A stretch of 64,000 bases of DNA from Brachionus rotundiformis. Taxonomy: Eukaryota; Rotifera; Eurotatoria; Ploima; Brachionidae. Shown here piece by piece: positions 42,688 through 54,012 of this stretch. Numbering within the stretch: position 1 is the stretch's first letter; the number at the start of each line of letters is the position of its first letter. The translations under genes and the position numbers were made by a program. Under the pieces are notes generated by a model. It saw only the letters and a list, made by a program, of their open reading frames with translations. It ran no database searches and was not told the DNA's origin. The stretch covers positions 1,479,318 to 1,543,317 of the forward strand of contig JAESIW010000137.1 in the NCBI GenBank assembly GCA_016802295.1, in the 5' to 3' direction.

Positions 42688-45281
42688 ATGATTTTTGATA
42701 CAATCGAGTCTGTTCTAAAGCAGCCTTTAGACAGTGCGAATCAAAAGAGTTTCAGAGACACATTAGCTAAATGCAAATATGCCAAGCTAGAAAATGAATC
42801 AAGCAGAGAACTCAGATTGGAACTTGGCATAGAAAATGGACAAATTTCCGACAAAAAAGAAAAAATAATAAAGCATTCGAGTGATTCATTATCACCAAAG
42901 ACTCCTAGTTCAGAAAAAAATAATTCCTTTCAGTATAAATCTTTTTATTTTAATGGAAATAAATTTATATTTTTCTATTTAGAAAATTAGCTGAAGAAGC
43001 TAAAGATGGACAGTCAAATGAGAGCGGAACTGAGTCGAATTTTTCTCATTTCTTTTTAAAAGACTTTTTATTAAGTCCTGAAGATAAAAAATACATTGAA
43101 ACACAAGACATAATAAGGAGAAGATCGTATGCGGACAAAAAAAAAGAATTAGATAAAAAAATCTCAAAAAAAACGCACCAAGAACCAGAATCATTGACCA
43201 AATTAAAAAACCAGCAAAAATTATTTGAACAAGAAACTAGTTTTTCAAAGAAAGAGAAAGAAAAACAAGCTGAACCAACTGCGGAACCTCCTCATGTTGA
43301 ACCCTTAATTCAGAGGTAATCTGTTAAACAAAAATATTAATTTTGAACTCATTTTAATAAAGAAATCAAGAAAAAGAAAAATACGAACGAGATATTAAGG
43401 AAATAAAAAATAGTCTACAACTTATTTTAGATAAATTGAAATTTATTAATCAAAAGATTGACTCAAGTGAATTTAGAGAGGCGTTTAATAAATCAATTAA
43501 AGAAACAATTCAAAATTCTATTCAAGAAATTGGAAATATTTTTAGTGTTGGTGATGCCAAAAATGTTACTTTTCTCAAAGATTTTGTTGACAAATGTACC
43601 AACAAGGCCAAAGAATTGGAGCAAAAAGTTGAGAAAGAAATTTCGGAAAAAAAACGCTTGATGGAAGTAGAAGCTATTAAGAAAAAATTGGAAGAGCAAG
43701 AGCGTGCCAAAAAGATGGAATTGGTTAAAAAATTAACCGAGGAAATTTACAAAAATAAGACCATATTATCTGACTTAAAGGCTTCGAACCAAAATAAAGA
43801 TATTGAACTTGAAAAAAAAGCAAATTTTATCCAAAATATTTCCAACGAAAGCCTCATGAACCAAGCTAATCATTTAAAAAATTTTCTAAGAAGTCAAATC
43901 AATCAAATTGATGATTATTTGAGTCAAATAGACAAGTACTTAAGCCAAAGTTTCATTGATAGCCTTAACCAAGACATATACAATCTTACCTTGAAACAAA
44001 TGGAAGAAAATGTTCAAAAATTCAGGCTACAGAGTAGTCAAAGTCAGACACAAGTCGAAAAATTAGAAACTCAAATTCAAAAATCATTAAGCGAATTGGT
44101 TGAGGCCAAAAAAATAAAAGATCAGCTTGAAGCGGAAAAACAAAGGCTCAAAGAAGCTAAGGAACTTGAAGCCAAATTGGCCGAAAAAGCATTGCAAGAA
44201 AAATTACAAAAAGAAGCTGAAATAAAAAAAAGAGAAAAAGAAGAAGAAGAAAAGAAAAAAAAAGATTCCTATAATCAAATAAAAAATGTTGATGAAAATA
44301 ACAAAGCCGGAATAAACAATTTAACTTATGAAATTTATAAAAAAGTTGAAAAACTTTTTGAACAAACAAGAGCTGAATCCGAAAATGCTCTAAATGCCAA
44401 AGAATTTAAAATATATAAATTTGAACTTCAAAAAGCCATCAATTTTCCATTAAATAGTTTGTTGGGAAGTGAAAACAATGGCGCTAACTTTAGGGATAAA
44501 ATTAAAACTTTGCTTCGCTTGCTATCTGGACAAAGTTGTAAAGTTACCTCGACAATAACAGTTGATGCATCCAAGCACCCAAAAGCGATTGATTTTTGTC
44601 TGGTTTACCTAGCAAGAAAAATAGTGGAAAAAGGCGAAGAGACAGTGGCAAGTAGACCGGAAACAGCCTTTGAGTATGTTCAAGTTATTATAGAGATAAT
44701 GAAAACCAAAATAGAATTTGAAACTATTATAATGGGACAATTACAGGAAAAATGTCCATACATAGTTCCATATTACAAGCCAAGGATAAGCTCACAGACT
44801 GATGAACAATACTACGAGTATGATTCGGAAAGCTTTAAGTAATTAGGTTAAGATTTAGTTTTGTTTTAGGTCTCTTGGATACAAGTTAATTGATGGTAAA
44901 ATAGAAGAAGATGTACATTTTTTCAAAAGAATGAATGGCGTTTTTTATTTATACTTTACATTGCTTCTTTCTGCAAATAGTAATTACTTTTCGGCAAAAA
45001 GAGCATGGCAATGGCTAGCCGATGTTCTGAATATGGCACCTAGACCGAACATCACTGCCGAAATGTTGACCATATTTTTTAAATGCTGTGGTCATTCAAT
45101 GCAGAAAATTTATGGGAAACAATTTATTAAATTAGTTAATTGTTTTCAAAATGATTTTTTGAAGCTAATACAGTCTATATCGACAGAAAAGCAATCAAAT
45201 GCGCCAGTCGGAAGATTGGTAAATGTCTGTGAACATTTTAGAAAGTATGGTCAATTTAATGAATGGAAGAAGGCGATGTAA
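42688..45281 (+). CDS. GLE1: mRNA export factor GLE1 (four exons)
   Basis: Exons are 42688-42932, 42983-43315, 43363-44838 and 44870-45281, with three introns of 50, 47 and 31 nt. All boundaries are GT-AG and preserve frame, giving 821 residues (human about 700). A long coiled coil rich in Glu/Lys occupies the middle (exon 3 up to about 44280). The globular C-terminal domain holds S-L-L-G-S-E-N...K-I-K-T-L-L-R-L-L-S-G, H-P-K-A-I-D-F-C-L-V-Y-L-A, L-Q-E-K-C-P-Y-I-V-P-Y-Y, F-F-K-R-M-N-G-V-F-Y-L-Y and A-W-Q-W-L-A-D-V-L-N-M. GLE1 with inositol hexakisphosphate activates DDX19/Dbp5 at the cytoplasmic face of the nuclear pore. The 31-nt third intron (44839-44869) is exceptionally short. Confidence 0.92.
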
Positions 45282-45923
45282 AGCGTTGAATCAATTTTGT
45301 TATTAAGGGATTTATTATGGTTGATATGTAATTATATATGATTGAGGTTTATTGAAAATATTTTCAATTATTAAAATAATTAAATTTTGTTGTATTTTTT
45401 TCATTTCAAACTAAAAGGAGATAGTAAGCCAAAATAATCAAGTAAAAAATTGTATGCAAATTAAATTTTACGAATTTATTGCTTTAAAGTCTTATAGAAA
45501 AGTTTTGCCTGTTGAAATGAAGTATTTAAAGTATTAAATAATATAGTCGGCTGGAAAAATAAAAAAAATATTATTGTCGCTTAAGAAAGACGCTTATTTC
45601 TATCTAAAAAATTGATAAACTGATTATTTTAACTAGATAAAAAGAAAATTGAAGATGTTAAAATTTAAAAAATATTAGAAAAAAATCAAACATATTTTTT
45701 TAAAACCTAATTGAATTAAATGAATTCTGAATACTCTGAGCATAAGCTGAAAATTATTTGACTCGACAGAAAATCATTTAGTTGGTAATAAGCTAAATAA
45801 ATTTATAAAGCAAAAAAGTGCAATTGTTTCTCTAGCTATTAGACTTTTTGAAAAATTTTAATTATTTTATATAATAGTTTCAGTTATACAATAGAATATA
45901 GGAAAATAGGGTTTACGATACAA
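45282..45923. other. Spacer downstream of GLE1, diverged flank of the repeat
   Basis: No gene. Positions from about 45715 resemble 41490-41693 at reduced identity, showing the duplication is older than the near-identity of its core. Confidence 0.45.
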
Positions 45924-46563
45924 ATTGAAAAATATGTGTAACAAAGGTTTTTGAACATCTTTTTTTCAAGTAATAAAAAAATATTGTTCTATTTAACTTT
46001 TATTTAATTCAAATTTAAGTAAAATTATTCTATTACTAGCTTTATTTGTGTATTTAAACACATGGTACAGTTAATTTTAGCACGTATTGGATACTTTTTA
46101 ATTCTAAAACAATGTTTTTGAATTGTTTAACGCATCTTTTTGATCCATTTAATTCCCACTTTGCCATATTGAGATTGAACATTGGATATATGAGATCTTT
46201 TTCCAATCAAAAGTAAAGATCTTTGGTCATCCATGAAAACAAACCAAACTTATCTGACTGATAAGCTTCCCAGAGAGCTTGATTTTGTGTTCTGTTTTCA
46301 ATTCCAATCCCGACTAAAGCGGTTGATTGTGAATTAAATTTGCTTAAATTTATACCCAAAAATCAACAAATGATGGTATTTTTAGATATCAGTCTTTTTC
46401 AATTTAGTCAGTTTTTTTTAATCTCTATCCTTAATGTTTTATTCTTGTCTTTGGCATCTATCAATGAATGGAGTGAAAGTTTTTAAACAAGCCAAAATCA
46501 ATTGGAAGCTTATCAAGTCTGAACCTATTAAAAGCTACTTTGGTTTTGTAGGAAAGTTAAATG
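45924..46563. repeat. 640-bp direct repeat, copy B
   Basis: Second copy of the 41694-42333 repeat, same orientation, with one visible substitution. The minus-strand 52-codon open frame is conserved in this copy too, but the near-identity alone would ensure that. Confidence 0.9.
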
Positions 46564-47189
46564 AAAAAAAATTGTAAATTGGTTCATAACTTTTAGCTAC
46601 ATAAGTCACTTTAGCAATATCTTAAATCACTTATGTAGCAACTTTAGCTTTTTTCCTGAAAGTAAATTAATAATTTACAAATATCAATAAAAAAATTTAA
46701 AAAAAATTAACTATTCGATAGTTATTAGATTATGTTTTTAACTCTTTGTTTTAATAATTTAATCAAAAATTAAAATTAAATTTTTTATACTTCAGCCATT
46801 TGTAGCTAACCGTGCTTGAGGTAGCTTTCCTAATTTTTTCTATTAAAAAAGATTAATTTCGTAATTGTTTGAGAGAGTAATTTTATTTTTAGTATTTAAC
46901 TAATTTAAATTTTTCACAGAAAAAATAAGTTATGACATCAATTATGTTTTATTTATAATGGTATTCATATTTTTTCACTTTTAGTAAATGTCCAAGAAAG
47001 TGCAGGCTTTATTCTTCATGCTTATTTGTGTTTCCCAAGATTTCTTCTCAGGCTACCAGTACCAGCTTTTTCTATCCTACTCAGACACTCCCCAGCATTC
47101 AATTCCATACATTATTGTAGCTTTTACTAATGAGTATTATATATTGATTTTTGTTTGTTTGCTGTGGCATTTTGATTTCTAATCTGATA
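46564..47189. other. AT-rich region with an unassigned 64-codon frame
   Basis: A plus-strand frame at 46988-47182 (start M-S-K-K-V-Q-A-L-F-F-M-L, hydrophobic) follows a TTTTAG acceptor-like site. It has no recognised family and abuts a LINE relic, so it was not called as a gene. Confidence 0.3.
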
Positions 47190-47365
47190 TAAGTCTGTAA
47201 AATGCTACTTTTGCTTTTTCAGATCTTTCTTGATGTCTTTATCTGTTCCTATTGATTCACTTATGACGTTTGATAAGTCTGTGAACTCACTTACACACTC
47301 AATTTTTGTACCATTTATGGTGATCGCCATATCCAATTTATTGCTTCTACACATATTATGTTTAT
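47190..47365 (-). mobile_element. LINE reverse transcriptase relic
   Basis: Reading the minus strand gives N-K-L-D-M-A-I-T-I-N-G-T-K-I-E, then S-E-F-T-D-L-S-N-V-I-S and D-K-D-I-K-K-D-L-K-K. This is the fingers/thumb segment of non-LTR RTs (typically E-x-F-T-Y-L-G-x-x-I-S...D-I-x-x-R-I-x-K-A). Only this short piece remains. Confidence 0.6.
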
Positions 47366-47399
47366 AAGCTTAAATACTATAAAAGTACTTAAAATCTCT

Positions 47400-47640
47400 A
47401 TGGTTTTTTTACAGAAAATTTAATTAATTACTTGTCTAAATCTTAAAGAAATATGTTTTTTTTAAACAATGCCCAAAAATGTTTGCTCAGTAAAAATTAT
47501 CTGATGCCACTACTAAAATTATATTGGATCTAAACATTTTAAAACTTCTAATAGAAAAAGATAGACTTAGTTTCCATTCTAACTGACCAAGGCTGTGTCT
47601 TAATTATATTTTGTATAAATAAATAAAGCAATTTAAAGCT
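47400..47640 (+). mobile_element. Possible LINE 3' end with AAAT tail
   Basis: Ends with TTAATTATATTTTGTATAAATAAATAAAG, much like the 3' end of the LINE relic at 12240-12285 (AAATTATATTTTAAATAAATAAATAAA). It is probably the 3' untranslated part of a related element. Confidence 0.4.
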
Positions 47641-47736
47641 CAAATTTAAATCAGAGCAAAAATCTTCATTAGCTGGTATTGGCTGACCCATGAGGGCAGC
47701 GAGAGTCATAGTTGTGGTCAGTTTAGAAATATATTC

Positions 47737-48172
47737 GGTCTCATGTCTTATTTGAACAATTGTTCACTTAAGAACAAGAAATTATGTTTATTATGTGAAC
47801 ATCAAAGTCTTTAAGTGAACAAAAAAATATTTAGGTGACCATTACCAAAATTAGGTGAACAATAAAAATATTAAGTGAACATTTATGTAAAATTGGTGAC
47901 TAAGTAATAAGATATCAATAGGTATTTCTAGAGAATTTTTTTAGATCAATGATTTCTGCTTAACGCTATCAATCGCGACATTTTTTTAGCTTAAAATTTA
48001 TAGAACCAATTTTATCTAAAAAAGAAGTGAACAAATTACGTGATCAATTATAAAATATTTTATATTTTCTTGTTCGCCCTTTTTTTGTTCACGTAATTTT
48101 TTTTGTTCAATAGGTGACCAGCGTTGTTCGATGAATTCATTGAATTAATTGTTCACCTAAGACATTATACCC
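47737..48172. mobile_element. Miniature inverted-repeat transposable element
   Basis: The left end GGTCTCATGTCTTATTTGAA and the complement of the right end GGTATAATGTCTTAGGTGAA form imperfect terminal inverted repeats of roughly 26 bp. The interior contains several copies of GTGAACA-type repeats in both orientations and no open frame. This is a non-autonomous DNA transposon of about 435 bp. Target-site duplication was not resolved. Confidence 0.6.
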
Positions 48173-48517
48173 TTTATGCTTTGTGATTCAAATGATTGTT
48201 TCCGGCTTCCAAGAAATAAACTAATTTAGTTACAAAAAATTATCATATCTTAAATAAATTGTTTTGTTAAGTCAAAAAGTTCATAAAGACAAATTTAGAA
48301 TCAATCATGTAACAAATGAAAAAGTGAATTTTTCTCATCGATTTGTATATGCACTGGATAATATCTTATATTTTGAAAAGAAAATGAGAAAACAATATAT
48401 TTTATTCATATTTTATTTTAATGTTGATTAGGAAAAAAAGTTAATTTATAACACAAAAAAAAAATAAATAATTTTATGCAAGACATTTTGTGAAATTCAA
48501 ATTGATAAACGGTCAAT
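48173..48517. promoter_or_regulatory. Spacer upstream of KMT5A
   Basis: AT-rich. The KMT5A promoter should lie here; no distinct motif was recognised. Confidence 0.35.
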
Positions 48518-49288
48518 ATGCCATCAAAGGTAAAAAAAGGTAAATCCCGCAGCAAAAAAGAAAACAAAGAGCCCAAAGAAACAACAGAAGACAATGAGAC
48601 ACAAGCGGAATCCAACCAGGAAAACGTCCAGGACAAGCAACCAGCTCAGGTGCCGATAAAATCTAAAAAAAACTCTCGCCACGCTCGTAGCGTTAGGATG
48701 CTTTCCTCTGTTCTGAACACGTCCATTTCAAGTAGGTCGTGTCTGAACACCAGTTCCAACCGAAAGATCACGGACTACTTTCAGATTAGAAAGAGTTCGC
48801 GCAAAACCAAGTCGGATCTGGAGAAAGAAAAACGTAACATGTTGGAAAATTTAATAAAAAATTGTGTAGAAGACGGCCTAGAGGTCCGGCACATGGTGGA
48901 CAAAGGCCGTGGAGTGTTTTCATGTAAATATTTTAAAAAAGGAGATTTTGTGTGTGAATATGCCGGAGAAATGATAAGCTATCAAGCTGCCAAGAAAAGG
49001 GAGGAGTTGTATGCACAGGACTCGTCTATCGGTTGTTATATGTACTTTTTTGAGTATAAGACAAAAATATGGTGCATAGATGCCACTGCGGAATCAGAGC
49101 GACTTGGTCGACTTTTGAACCACTCTAAAAGTGGAGGCAATTGTCGGACACAATTGTTTGAAATCGACTCAAAGCCTCATTTGATTCTAGTGGCTGCCAG
49201 AGATATCAAGCCTGGCGAGGAGATGTTGTACGATTATGGTGATCGTAACAAAAATTCTATTCAGTCTCATCCATGGTTAGCCAACTGA
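48518..49288 (+). CDS. KMT5A: Histone H4 lysine-20 monomethyltransferase (PR-Set7/SET8)
   Basis: Single exon, 256 residues. The SET domain (about residues 120-250) shows K-G-R-G-V-F, F-V-C-E-Y-A-G-E, K-K-R-E-E-L-Y-A-Q-D, G-C-Y-M-Y-F-F, I-D-A-T...R-L-G-R-L-L-N-H-S-K and H-L-I-L-V-A-A-R-D-I. It ends with G-E-E-M-L-Y-D-Y-G-D-R and the C-terminal H-P-W-L. This is the catalytic and SAM/H4-binding framework of KMT5A, which monomethylates H4K20. Upstream, N-R-K-I-T-D-Y-F-Q-I-R-K-S-S-R-K corresponds to the PIP-box degron region of vertebrate SET8, suggesting replication-coupled CRL4-Cdt2 destruction is conserved (inference). The N-terminus is basic and Lys/Glu-rich. Confidence 0.95.
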   Translation: MPSKVKKGKSRSKKENKEPKETTEDNETQAESNQENVQDKQPAQVPIKSKKNSRHARSVRMLSSVLNTSISSRSCLNTSSNRKITDYFQIRKSSRKTKSDLEKEKRNMLENLIKNCVEDGLEVRHMVDKGRGVFSCKYFKKGDFVCEYAGEMISYQAAKKREELYAQDSSIGCYMYFFEYKTKIWCIDATAESERLGRLLNHSKSGGNCRTQLFEIDSKPHLILVAARDIKPGEEMLYDYGDRNKNSIQSHPWLAN

Positions 49289-49549
49289 TCAAAACTTTTT
49301 ATTCATTTAGTCTAGCTCTTTTATCTTGTATCACTTTTTCAATTCTCAAATTCAATGTCAATTTTTCAATAAACCTCAATTTGACGATTAAATATCAATT
49401 TTTATGTTCATTAATTTTGTTTATATTATTTTTATTTTCTAATAAAAAATTTATTTTGGTCTTTTTGTAAAAAAAGTCTTACTAAAATAGATCTTAAAGG
49501 CCTCTATTTTTCTAGGTATCAAATATATTTCAATAGGTATAAATTTTTT

Positions 49550-49795
49550 CAACTTGTCAGATCTTATCACATGATATCATTTGATAACATTTTTGTAAAC
49601 TTTCCTCATTTCAGCTAATTTAAGCGGAATTCTGATGTGAATTTCTTTATGCAAAAAAACTTATGTAAAAAGAAAAAATTAATTTACTAAAAATTATTAA
49701 TTTAAAATAAATTTTTATTCAGTTTTTTTCCTGATATTAGCTGAAATGAGGGATGTTTAAAAAAATGATATCAAATTATATGACAGATGATGTGA
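49550..49795. mobile_element. Foldback/MITE-like inverted repeat element
   Basis: About 45 bp ending in CTCATTTCAGCTAAT at about 49575-49622 is repeated in inverted orientation at about 49735-49785 (complement reading GATATCATTTTTTTAAACAT, then CCCTCATTTCAGCTAAT). Between them is roughly 110 bp of A/T-rich loop. No coding capacity. Palindromic non-autonomous DNA element. Confidence 0.55.
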
Positions 49796-50197
49796 CACGG
49801 AAATTTCCGGGACTGTAATATTTTGTTTTTATGGCTTAAACATCAAGAAAAAAAATTTAATTTTTGAAATATTTTACAATTATGTTTAATTTAGAATAAA
49901 AAAATATTTTTTAAAATAACCCAGAAACCAATTCCCGTCTAGATCTTAATTAGGATCCTATCAGGATTCCAGACTGGATTCCGGATCTTTTCTGGACAAT
50001 TTTCTTAACCAGTTCAGTACAGGATCCTAACAGAAATTCTTTAAAGTTCCCAAAAGCTGAAAGAATTTCATAAGATCTTATTTAGTTATTTGGAATTCAG
50101 AAATTATTTTTATTAATTGTATTTTTACTAATAAAAATGAGTCAAATAGATTCATTAAAAATGCCAGACGATTCCTTATATTAAAAACATAGATTAA

Positions 50198-53100
50198 TAG
50201 TATAAAATCCCCAAGTGTTTAGTGTGAGTATGTGTGTTACACTTACACTTTACACTTAAACTTGAACACTCAGAAAATTTAAGTGTGACACTTGGTCGTT
50301 ACACTTGAACACTTGGAAAATTCAAGTTTGTTGGAACAAAAAATACAAATAAGTTTTTAACTTATTGCAGTTTTCTATTAACAAAATTTTTGTAAAATAA
50401 TTATAAAAATAAAAATTTTAATAATTGAATTTTTGAAAATTTTTTCTTTTTTAAAATTATTAAATCAAAAATGGCTATTTAAGTATCTCTGTGTAAATTT
50501 TAGTCCTTGTTCGATATTTGACTTTTAGATTATTAAAATTTGAAAGAATGATCTCAACTTCTGAACAAAGAGGGAGAGGACGTGGTCGTCGGAGTGGACG
50601 TGGACGAGGACGAGGAAACACAATTAACAATTCTTCTTTTTTTGACATAAATTCGGTGCATAATCAACCAGGAATTTTGACACGAAATCAACGCCGACAA
50701 CTTGATTTAGCTACTGAAGCAAATAATTCGAATCAGTCCGATAGAGTTCAAAATTTTCGTAATACCCGGATATCACCCTCCGTGTCTTCGATTAATGAAA
50801 CAATAGATACAAGTACTCAGACTTCTTTATCTACAGTTGAAGACCCAGAATCATACGTAATGACCTTAAATGGTAAATATGTTTTTTGTAAATAGGTTTT
50901 ACAGAAAATTAAAAAGCCCAACACAATGTTTGATTCATAAAATCGACTTTTCAAAAAACCCTGATCTTGAGTTTAAGATTCTAGTTTTAATCAATTTTCG
51001 ACATTTAATCTCTCATTAAAAAAATATTTTATGTAATAAATTTTTTGCATTCATTTTAAAAGAAAAATTAATTTAACAAGAAATGTTAGATTAAATAATT
51101 TAGGAATTTAACAAACAAAACTAATAGTCTATAATTTTAGGCCAAATAATTAAAACTATTTAAAAACTTATGACTTAAAACTTATGTAACTAAGATCCAA
51201 CATATTTAAATCATTTTTTAGGAAATAATTGTAAATTTTTTCGAAAGAAAATAAATTAATAATTTAAACACAATAATTTTATTCACATTTTTTTAAGATC
51301 AATCAAAATTTAATCGTTTGATACAACTGGGCTTAGAAAATGTATTTGAATTCAAAAAAATCAAAATTGGCGGCCAAATTAAGAAATATACACCAATATT
51401 GAAGTTTTTTAAATTTAATACGCAATATAGACGCAAACCAAAGGATTCTATACAATTTAAATGTATAAAATGTGGCAAATTTTATCACGAAAAACTTGGC
51501 TCAACATCTAATTTGATTCAACATTTAAAATTCCAACATCCCGAATTAACAAATTGGTTCAATGTCTACAGAAAATGGAATAATCGAGGAAAAAAAACTC
51601 AAGATTTGAATGAAAAAGATATTTTAATGAATTTAAATATTTTTTGACGTCGAATAACGCTTTAAGTCAATTAAAAAATAAATATCTCAGTAGTCTTTTG
51701 GGTAAGAGTTTGCCCAATCCTCAGTGGTTTGTAAATACAATTTTTCCTAGGGCATTTTGTACATTTAAAAAGGAAATTGAACATAAGTTAAAAGAAGCAT
51801 ATTCTATTTGTCTTATCACTGACACTTGGAGTAATATTGGCATGAAAAGTTTTTTGGCTGTTTGTGTTTCAATTACATATCATGATTTCAGAAAAGAGTT
51901 ACGAGTTATTGGAATGGTTGAATTAACAAATGGATCAAGTGCAGAGCGAATTAAAGAAGGGGGAGAAAAAGTGATTAATGATTTTGATTTTGATAAGAAA
52001 AAAATTACAGGAGTTGTGTGTGACTCTGCTTCTTATCTTGTTAGACTTTTTAGACAAAATGACAACAATTTATTCGACATAAATATTGAACAAGCTGATA
52101 TTCAAGAAAATGGTTTTGCTGATGAAGAAGAGGTGAATGGAGACATAGATCAATTAATTCAAGATATTAGAGAAAATCAAGTTACTGATGACAATTTAGC
52201 AGAAGGAAATAATAATGAGAGCGTGAATGAGCAATCGGAAAGTGATGATGATGATGATGATGATGAAGATTATAATGGTGAAGGTGAAAATCAAGTATCT
52301 TTTGAAGAGGACAACAGGAACAATATTCAGGATGAACTTATTCACAACATTAATGAAGTCGATAGGGAAATTGATCTATTGATCCCAGAAGCAAGAAGTG
52401 TTATGGATTTAGAAGTTGGAAATGATGATGAAGGCGATTTTGATTACGATGAAGATAATCTTAATGAAGCAGTTAATAGTGAAGACGAATATTTAAGCGG
52501 CGATGCAAACTTTCTAAATATCCAATTAGGAACAAATAATGTACCAAGGTACTCATGTGCTAGTCACAAACTTAATTTGGCCGTTCGATCAGCAATAAAA
52601 TCAGTAAGAAATTTCGTAAACATTCTTACAAGGCTATCAAATTTCGCAAGTAGAGTTAGACGATCTACAATTTTGTCTTACAATTTTAGTGCCAAAAAAG
52701 CAAAATTGAGATGCGAAAATGGAACCAGGTGGTCCTCATCATACCTGATGCTAGCCTCATTTTTCAATGCTTTCGAAAAAAATGCCTTCAATCAAGACAA
52801 TCAAAGCCCAATAAATAAAAATAAAATTGTACGTTTTCTAAAAATATTGCACCCTTTGTACATGTTTTCATTGCTATCACAAAAAACAGATTGGCATATA
52901 GGGGATCTAGTCCCAACCCTTATCGTGATTTTACATGCAACCTATGATCCGAATCAAGAAATTGGAGATGGAAAGAAACTAATTGAAGAGATTCTTAAAT
53001 GGATTAAAGATCGTTTCAATTTCGAATTGGAATCGAAAATTTATTTCTTAGCAGCTTTTTTCAATACCTCAAAATTAGATCTATGGTTTAATCAAGATTA

Positions 53101-54012
53101 CGCTCGGCAATTTGAAGAAAAAGCCTTAGACTCATTTACTGAAACAGTCCTTTTTTTTCTTGATGATGATCCGGATTTGAATTCTCAAACGCAAAATTCC
53201 GAAGCTGACCGTTCCTCGCAAGCAAGGGTTTACGAAAATAGAGAAAACCAGGTATTTAGAGCGTTTATTAATTCAAGAGCCTATGAGACTAATGCCGATA
53301 GAACTCGACTTACCAACATTGAAAAAATTAGCCATGAAAAGCAAATCTTTTTGGATCTAATTAGAGATCAAACAGAGCTTCAAAAATCAACCAAAGAATT
53401 TTGGAGCACAAATTCTTCCAGGCTCCCTATTTTGAGCTCAGTAGCGAAAAAATTGTTTTCAATTCCAGCGTCTTCTGCATTTGTTGAAAGATAATTTAGT
53501 ATTTTTGGAGTTGTCAGCAGTAAGAGAAATCAAAATATAAAATCTAAAAACTTTATGTGTAAAACTGTATTAAAAGTAAATGTGGATTTATTCTAAAGAA
53601 CTTAACTAAAAATACTTTTAATATTACAATTTATTTTTTTTAAATACTTTATTAGTAAAAAAAAAATTATTTATTTAAGCATCAAGAAATTACAAAAAAT
53701 TATAAATAAATAAATTTGTTCTATTTTATTTAGTTTAGTTTTGTTAAATTATCTCTAATTCTCGATCCAACCTTTCATTTTCCACGTAACTGTATTTAAA
53801 TAATTTTTTTGACATTTTTATACTGGTAAAATTTGTTTTTAAATAGCTTATAATGTTACTTTAGTAATGTCACACTTAAATTTTTCAAATGCTCAAGTGA
53901 AAAGACCAAGTGTCACACTTAAATTTTCCAAGTGTACAAGTTTGAGTTTAGAGCGTAAGTGTAACACTCACACTCACACTCAACACTTGGTTTTTTTCAA
54001 GTGTGCTTCTAT
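50198..54012 (+). mobile_element. hAT-superfamily DNA transposon with long, internally repetitive terminal inverted repeats
   Basis: The ends are long imperfect inverted repeats (about 50198-50335 and 53866-54012). Both are made of the units AAGTGT/ACACTT, with shared blocks such as AATTTAAGTGTGACACTTGG and TGTTACACTTAC. The flanking GATTAA at 50192-50197 and 54013-54018 is a plausible incomplete target-site duplication. The interior encodes one BED-finger hAT transposase, now disabled. The sequence is otherwise open over more than 600 codons, indicating recent activity. Confidence 0.8.
50548..53596 (+). pseudogene. hAT transposase, broken by a frameshift and a premature stop
   Basis: Exon 1 (50548-50872) starts with an Arg/Gly-rich tract (RGRGRGRRSGRGRGRG). 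The GT-AG intron 50873-51297 leads into a BED-type zinc finger (C-I-K-C...N-L-I-Q-H-L-K-F-Q-H). A one-base frameshift lies between about 51610 and 51645, within A/T runs. The second frame then carries the RNase-H-like catalytic core (L-I-T-D-T-W-S-N, V-V-C-D-S-A-S-Y), an Asp/Glu-rich insert (about 52110-52520) and Y-S-C-A-S-H-K-L-N-L. It also has R-W-S-S-S-Y and the C-terminal dimerisation motif S-I-P-A-S-S-A-F-V-E-R. A TAA at 53492-53494 interrupts that motif just before F-S-I-F-G; reading continues in frame to 53596. The element can no longer make full-length transposase. Confidence 0.88.

Noticed and set aside
50198..50335. CRISPR-like array because of repeated AAGTGT units
   Set aside because: Units are short, in both orientations and irregularly spaced, and they pair with the other end of a transposon; the genome is animal.
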